NCBI GenBank assembly: GCA_026874595.1
Contig: CM049309.1
Span: 24,805,033-24,869,032 of the forward strand
Direction: 5' to 3'
Origin: Sipunculus nudus
Lineage: Eukaryota > Annelida > Sipuncula > Golfingiida > Sipunculidae
DNA length: 64,000 bases
The notes beneath the pieces were generated by a model that saw only the letters and a list, made by a program, of their open reading frames with translations, did no database searches and was not told the DNA's origin. Shown here piece by piece: positions 58,886 through 64,000 of this stretch. How positions within the stretch are numbered: position 1 is the first letter of the stretch; every line of letters starts with the position of its first letter. The position numbers were made by a program, and so were the translations under genes.

Positions 58886-60344
58886 AACTTCATAATTTTA
58901 AGATTCACAAATTCAGAACAGTTAGTGACATCTGGAATGTGAGTTGACCATCAACAATGACCAAACATGCTGCTCAGCACTACACAAGTGTGAAGGCTCA
59001 GATTACTCATTCCCTAAGGAATCAAATTATGTCAGCAGCTCCTGCCGTCCTCATAAACAAACCTATCAGCATCCAGTACTAAGAAGGACATACACGTTAC
59101 AATAAGTCATCAAGTCAGGTGTAGTAATCATTTGTTACTTAATTTATAATGAACTTGTTTAGCACCTATGGCTTTTAAATATGCTATATTTTGAACTTCT
59201 GCTTCTTTGAAAGGACAAAACACAAACAAGGACACACAATACTTCAGCCCCTTTGTCTATCCAAATTAGTCCCCCAATGAACCTAGTTAGCCTTTGTCTT
59301 CAGAGATGAGGTGCATGGTAGTGATAAAGGGCTATATATTTATGATAAACATCATCCTGACCTTCAAATTTTCTAATATATGACTTCATATCAAATGATA
59401 CATGATACTGGTATATATATTAATGGGTGCATCACAAGGCTTCTAGAAGATGAACTGGTTTTCAGTGACCACCTTTGAAATATTAACCTCCTGTAAGAGC
59501 TCTGATATTTCTGATTTATAAATTATAAACTGTTACAGATTATTGAATATGACTGTAGCAATATTTAACCAATCAACAGACAGCCACAGTAACAGAGTGA
59601 ATATAAATAAAAAACTAAGACATCTACTGTTCTCATATAATATGTGACTGACCACTGTGTGATTCCATAGCTCCCCCAGTCTTATGTCTGTGTTGGATGA
59701 AGCCAGTCAATGATATGAGGCCTCCAGCACATCCAGTGAAGCAGTCTAACTAGTAGTGTATATGTCTTATTCACCTCAATTCATGGATACAATGAATCAG
59801 ACTGATCAGGTGAATATAATCTGATAACATAAATTAGGTGCTGCTTTCATCTATTCTTGATTCAGCTGGCTGCAGGCTGAGAGTGCAACAAAGATGTCTG
59901 CTGATAAATCATTCCTGATAAGAAATGTTTTTTCTTGTGGAAACAGCTGCATGTATAACCAAGTATGTTACCTCAGTATGTTACCTCAAAGTTATAAGTT
60001 GCTTAATGCTCTTATAGTGTTGTTTAATATGCACCTGGTAAAACTACTGGAAGTATGTGTTATAAACCAGGTACCTGAATTATATGGTCATCAATCAGAA
60101 GGTATGTGTAAATAACCTCTTGCTAATTTGCTGGCCTGACCTAGTTAAAAATAAACATCCAAGCACTTCTAATGCCAGGACTAAAGTAAAAGTTGTGCAT
60201 TCATACATGCACAATGGGCACATTGAGTCAACAGTAGAAACGTGACATTGTAATTATTTTGGTTATAATGTACTGTGGTAAATAAGGTCAAAGTATGGTA
60301 CTCAGGATTTCTTTTGTGTGTGCATATGTAGTTGGCATGCACAT

Positions 60345-60346
<2 letters not shown>
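58886..60346. other. No gene seen
   Basis: AT-rich, apparently unique sequence. The open frame 59894-60115 (+) starts after a plausible ATG but has no domain and contains a short duplication (TATGTTACCTCA twice). It is not called as a gene. Confidence 0.45.

Positions 60347-60424
<78 letters not shown>
60347..60424. repeat. (AT)n microsatellite with ACATAC interruption
   Basis: About 78 bp of AT dinucleotides with one ACATACAT break near 60386. The ORF across it (minus, 60181-60441) is an IYIYIY artefact. Confidence 0.96.
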
Positions 60425-60427
<3 letters not shown>

Positions 60428-60477
60428 CAGAATAAGCACATATGACAGAAAGTACCTCTTTAATTATGACTTAAAGT

Positions 60478-60760
60478 AACTATGGATCCATGGGTCTCAA
60501 CAATCAGCTGCCTTTGTCTAAAGAATACTTTAATGAGCTTTTTCAAAAAGTGGGTCATGTGATCATGTTTGAAGCCAGTCTGTATACCCAAACTGGAGTT
60601 ATTGTTGATAGACTTATTTGTAAATGGATGGGTCCTGCGACCTTGACATTTGACCTTGTAGCCCAAATATCAATCAGGTTCTCCCCCTTTCTACAGGTGA
60701 GCTGTACGTGCAAGATGTGGGATGAAATGTTTGGCTTAAAATGTAGCCACAATTTTTAAC
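60478..60760 (+). repeat. Family 1-like fragment
   Basis: Degenerate head AACTATGGATCCATGGGTCT then CAATCAGCTG, followed by AAGAATACTTTAATGAGCTTTTTCAAAA and GGTCCTG-GACCTTGAC phrases also seen at 26935-27260 and 63340-63380. The open frame 60490-60759 is part of this repeat. Confidence 0.6.
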
Positions 60761-61700
60761 TAGAATTCCTTGGCCCCGCCAATGAAAAGTATCCCCGGAC
60801 AATTAACCCCCCTTTAAGAGTAGCCCCCCTCCCCCATCTTCAGCAGCATTTACTGACACCATGAAAGCCACCATACCATGCAAAATTTCACACAAAGACA
60901 CCAATCCACTCCTGAGAAAATGTGCATCAAAGTATTGTATAACAACAGAACAGCAGATGGTGCCACCTGTCTGGTCTACAACAAAGCTATCCAAGACGGA
61001 TACATTCCAACATTTTAGGCTGATACATCTATCTACTCCTCACAATTGCAAATTATGCTGCCAGTCTTAAATACAAGATGGAGGTATCCAAGATCTATGG
61101 ACATGCACATTTTCAGGCAAATACGGTGAATTACTCTTGAGAAAAAGTGATTTCTTAATACTATGAGAAATGGTAAGGTACGTGGTGCCACCTGTCTTGT
61201 TGAAGAGAAAACTCTCCAAGATGGATGACAATGCAAAATTTCAGACCAACACATTGAACAACTCCTGAGATATGAGCAATTTTCACCTAAAGCAAATGTA
61301 CAGATGGACATCACAGGAAAACTATTGCAGATGGCACCACAAGTCTTGAGTATGGGATTGAGGTATCCAAGATCTGTGGAAAAGAACAATTCAGGCCAAT
61401 ATTGCAAATCATTCCTGAGGAAAGGGCATTAATTTATAGTATTAAATCAATAAGGTAGGTGGCGCCACCTGTCTGACAAGAAAACTGGCGCCACCAAGAT
61501 GGAGGTATCTCAGATCAACATGCACAAGTTCAGCCTAATCTGTCCTTTAGTTTTTGACTCATAATGCTCACAGTACAGTCAAGTGGCAATGATGGGGTAT
61601 TAAATGGTGTGAAAACAAGAAAAGGACAGATGGCGCCACCTGTCTGTCACAGTGGAGAACACTATCTGAGATCTTCGGTCAATTTAATGAAATTGGACAA
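60761..61700 (+). repeat. Family 2 repeat, third copy
   Basis: Head ACTAGAATTCCTTGGCCCCG, AAGTATCCCCGGACAATTAA, then four or more sub-units with a TGGTGCCACCTGTCT or GGTGGCGCCACCTGTCT box (exact palindrome at 61458-61469). The minus-strand frame 61033-61407 is a shadow. Confidence 0.8.
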
Positions 61701-62329
61701 ATTAAAACTGATACTACTGAAATACAAAATAAAAATATATATGAGGGCTTGCATTAAACTTACTAAGAACCATTGATTTTTATTACCATGTCTGTCAATG
61801 TTAGACCATTTCCATTATTCAGAAGTTATAAGAAACTCAATGTTGTAAAATAAATACTATAACTCAACCTTGAAACTATTTTCTTTATTTAAAGTAAAAT
61901 AATCTTAATCCTGAATTCTGAATCAAACAAGAGTTGGAGCCAAGAATACTGAGTTACCTGCCATGTAAAGACCAAGGATCAGTACTGAGACACTTCTGTT
62001 GATGGACATACATGTGTCTGTGTTACTGTAGGAGTACAAGTCTGAGACAACCTTCATGTGTTGTTAATTAGGCAGGAATCTGGCCAAGGGAACTAGATCA
62101 TATTGTCTCCAATAAGACAGGTCACAGAAGAAAGCAGGGCTACCAAAGTAACTCAGTGTTTGTGTGGTAACTGGATCCTTACAGCTCATGTGAAGTGACT
62201 GAATGAGGGTGATGGGATCATATTTTGGACTCAAAAGTTAATTATATGAGGCTGTACATGACATACTTTCCCATTCATCCAAACCTCTGTCTCCTTTTGT
62301 GTTATGGTGTTTTCTTTTTGAGGGGAGAC
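61701..62329. other. No feature recognised
   Basis: Unique-looking AT-rich sequence, possibly intron of the minus-strand gene. Confidence 0.4.
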
Positions 62330-62412
62330 CTTCAACAAAAGGAAGCTTAAGACAGTTGGGGGCACATCTGTTCCAGCTCTGGGCCCAGCTGGAATAGTTT
62401 CAGGACTGTTAC
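62330..62412 (-). CDS. Weak candidate exon on the minus strand
   Basis: After a GTATATAG acceptor the minus strand reads NSPETIPAGPRAGTDVPPTV and on to a GAAG|GTCTCC donor at 62330. The composition is protein-like and richer in GC than its flanks. It starts with two nucleotides like the two better exons but ends in phase 0, so it cannot join directly to 44077. The frame also stays open to 62231. It may be an upstream exon of the same gene, or chance. Confidence 0.28.
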
Positions 62413-63125
62413 CTATATACAATTTCAGGGGACATCATTTCAGAATGGTTCCAATTTATAGTAGTACTTGCTTAAATCAGGCAGCATACACATTTTATAT
62501 CACGGATTTTTTATTTTGTTCAAAATTAATAGAAAAACTTAGGACCGCAGCCCGACCAGTCAGCTTGTGTTATGTCATTACCTGAACACATTTTCTCTCA
62601 GCACTGTGTTGAAAACAAACATGCCAAACATATACAAAACATTTAATTTGGAAAGCCTCGCCTGAATGAAGAGAATATTTATATCAGACAGATTAATAAC
62701 AATAATGTCATACAGAGCAACAGCCAAAATGTCATTTATTAGCATCAGCCAAAATGTCATTTATTAACATCAATTTATGGATGCTGATAATGAGCGGGAC
62801 TTAACTATCTCCAGTATGAATGAAAAAATAAAATCATTTATTCCTGACTAGTACTAGTCTGGTTAAGCCTTCCCAATGAAGATGGCTTAAACAGGCTAAA
62901 ACTGGGTTTTAACCACTTTTTGACAGTTTTGCTAAAACTGCCAAATATTCAGTAAGAGCTGGTATAGTGCTTATTGAAATGCATTAGTTGTAAAAAAAAA
63001 AAAAACGAATATCATGTTGTTTTAATTTCAAAATTAAAAATCATTACACTGATTTAGAAAATAAATAAATAATACACTTAAATTTCTCAGTACAACACTG
63101 CAAGACACAGCAACAAATTCCTAAC
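62413..63125. other. No gene; short tandem duplication
   Basis: AGCCAAAATGTCATTTATTA is repeated 25 bp apart at about 62722-62770. GGCTAAAAC-type motifs at 62890-62950 resemble those at 63880-63980. Confidence 0.5.
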
Positions 63126-63545
63126 AAGGGCACCCAAAAACAGAGCATCCCATCGCACGGAGCATAATTAGAAAGGGTGTATTACAGTGTGAAAATGAGG
63201 GGGGCAGCTCTGTAGCCTTGACCTTTGAACACATGACTTCAAAATCAATAGGGTTCTTCATCCATTGATGGGTCAGCCATATGTGCAAGATGAAAGGTTT
63301 TGGTCAAACGGTTTGGCTTAAAATAGGTCAACAAACTTTTTCAAGAAGTGGGTCCTGTGCCCTTGACCCAGTGACCTTAAAATATATAAGGTTTTTCATT
63401 CATATGTGGGTGAGCCATATATGCAAGATTACAGGTTTTGGTCAAACGGTTTGGCTTGAAAATGATCCACAAGCCATTTCTGGACGGACAGACAGACACA
63501 CAAATGGAGGCGTTACTACATACCTTCGGCAACTTTGTTGTGAGG
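63126..63545 (+). repeat. Dispersed repeat with two sub-units and a GACGGACAGACAGACAC tail
   Basis: GAGCCATATATGCAAGAT and GGTTTTGGTCAAACGGTTTGGCTT occur twice (63270-63325 and 63410-63465), about 140 bp apart. The tail GGACGGACAGACAGACACAC lies at 63482-63501. The open frame 63281-63583 covers both sub-units and is a shadow. Confidence 0.7.
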
Positions 63546-64000
63546 GAATAATAAATGCAATATTGATTGGGACTACACATTAGCAAAATTGTCAATATTG
63601 AGTTTTTCTCATTGACTAATAGCCCAGCTCCTTTGGTCCTCATAGAATTCTGTATACAGACACCAGCTTTGCTGCTTTCTGTATGCCAGGACTGTTATGA
63701 AGCTTAGCACAAGCCCAACCACTAAACACCCTCTCTTAGACTGCTGATGAAGTCACTAAAAAATAGAAGAGTCACCATTTAGTCAATGAAGCCATCAGAC
63801 AGGTCAGATGATGACGACCTTTTGATCTCAGACTGGTTATCAAATATCACCCTTTATGCTTACCGGTACTTTCAACCTGTTTTAGCCACTTGTGGTGGCT
63901 AAAACATTTGGTGGCTAAAACTGGCTAAAACCTGTCCAAGATAACATTGTTTTAACCATATTTTAAATGGTTAAAACAGCTGTAATGTAACAGCTGGGTG
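63546..64000. other. Window end: GGCTAAAAC repeats and a hairpin
   Basis: 63879-63905 is a perfect hairpin, GTTTTAGCCAC-TTGTG-GTGGCTAAAAC. Further GGCTAAAAC and GGTTAAAAC copies continue to about 63976. No gene was found. Confidence 0.6.

Noticed and set aside
60181-60441. Minus-strand open frame with IYIYIYIY
   Set aside because: Microsatellite artefact.
61033-61407. 124-codon minus-strand frame
   Set aside because: Covers family 2 sub-units; its Cys-rich look comes from the repeated GGTGGCGCCACC-type box region.

Overview
The window is animal nuclear DNA, most likely from a bivalve mollusc. It is AT-rich, has no operons, and contains intron-exon structure, non-LTR retrotransposons, MITEs, satellites and dispersed repeats. 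One repeat family starts with ACAAGGGACCCATGGGTCAC and ends in GACGG runs plus CAGCTGAGCTAAAAA. I associate that style with bivalve genomes, but this attribution is from memory and was not searched. Nothing points to a bacterial, plasmid or viral origin.

Layout: 1-852 is a 28-bp satellite. 0.85-6.3 kb is AT-rich sequence with old repeats. 6.3-9.9 kb is a decayed plus-strand CR1/Jockey-like LINE (LINE A), split by a 1.06-kb MITE that itself contains a tRNA-like SINE. 10.3-15.15 kb is a decayed minus-strand L1/Tx1-like LINE (LINE B). Its ORF1 carries a CCHC knuckle and what reads as a NADAR (YbiA-like) domain; a 342-bp MITE interrupts that ORF1. 16-32.4 kb is a mosaic of one dispersed family (called family 1 here), with poly-G modules, a LINE fragment (LINE C), palindrome clusters and several TIR elements.

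32.7-46.4 kb holds three unrelated minisatellites that share an exact 40-bp unit. They lie in and beside what look like introns of one minus-strand host gene. Its two best exons are 44077-43874 and 38965-38753, with a weaker third at 34785-34691; all have compatible splice phases. A hAT-like element and a 27-bp-TIR element occupy the same introns. I do not recognise the gene; one exon carries a PKKRR nuclear-localisation-like motif.

48.1-56.9 kb is a family 1 array into which a near-complete L1-like LINE (LINE D, 49202-54662) inserted, with a 13-bp target-site duplication. Its 3' end was later copied 1316 bp downstream. 57.4-61.7 kb is mostly a second dispersed family (family 2), marked by the palindrome GGTGGCGCCACC. 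The rest is AT-rich intron or intergenic sequence. The most unusual object is the LINE B ORF1 with the NADAR-like domain.
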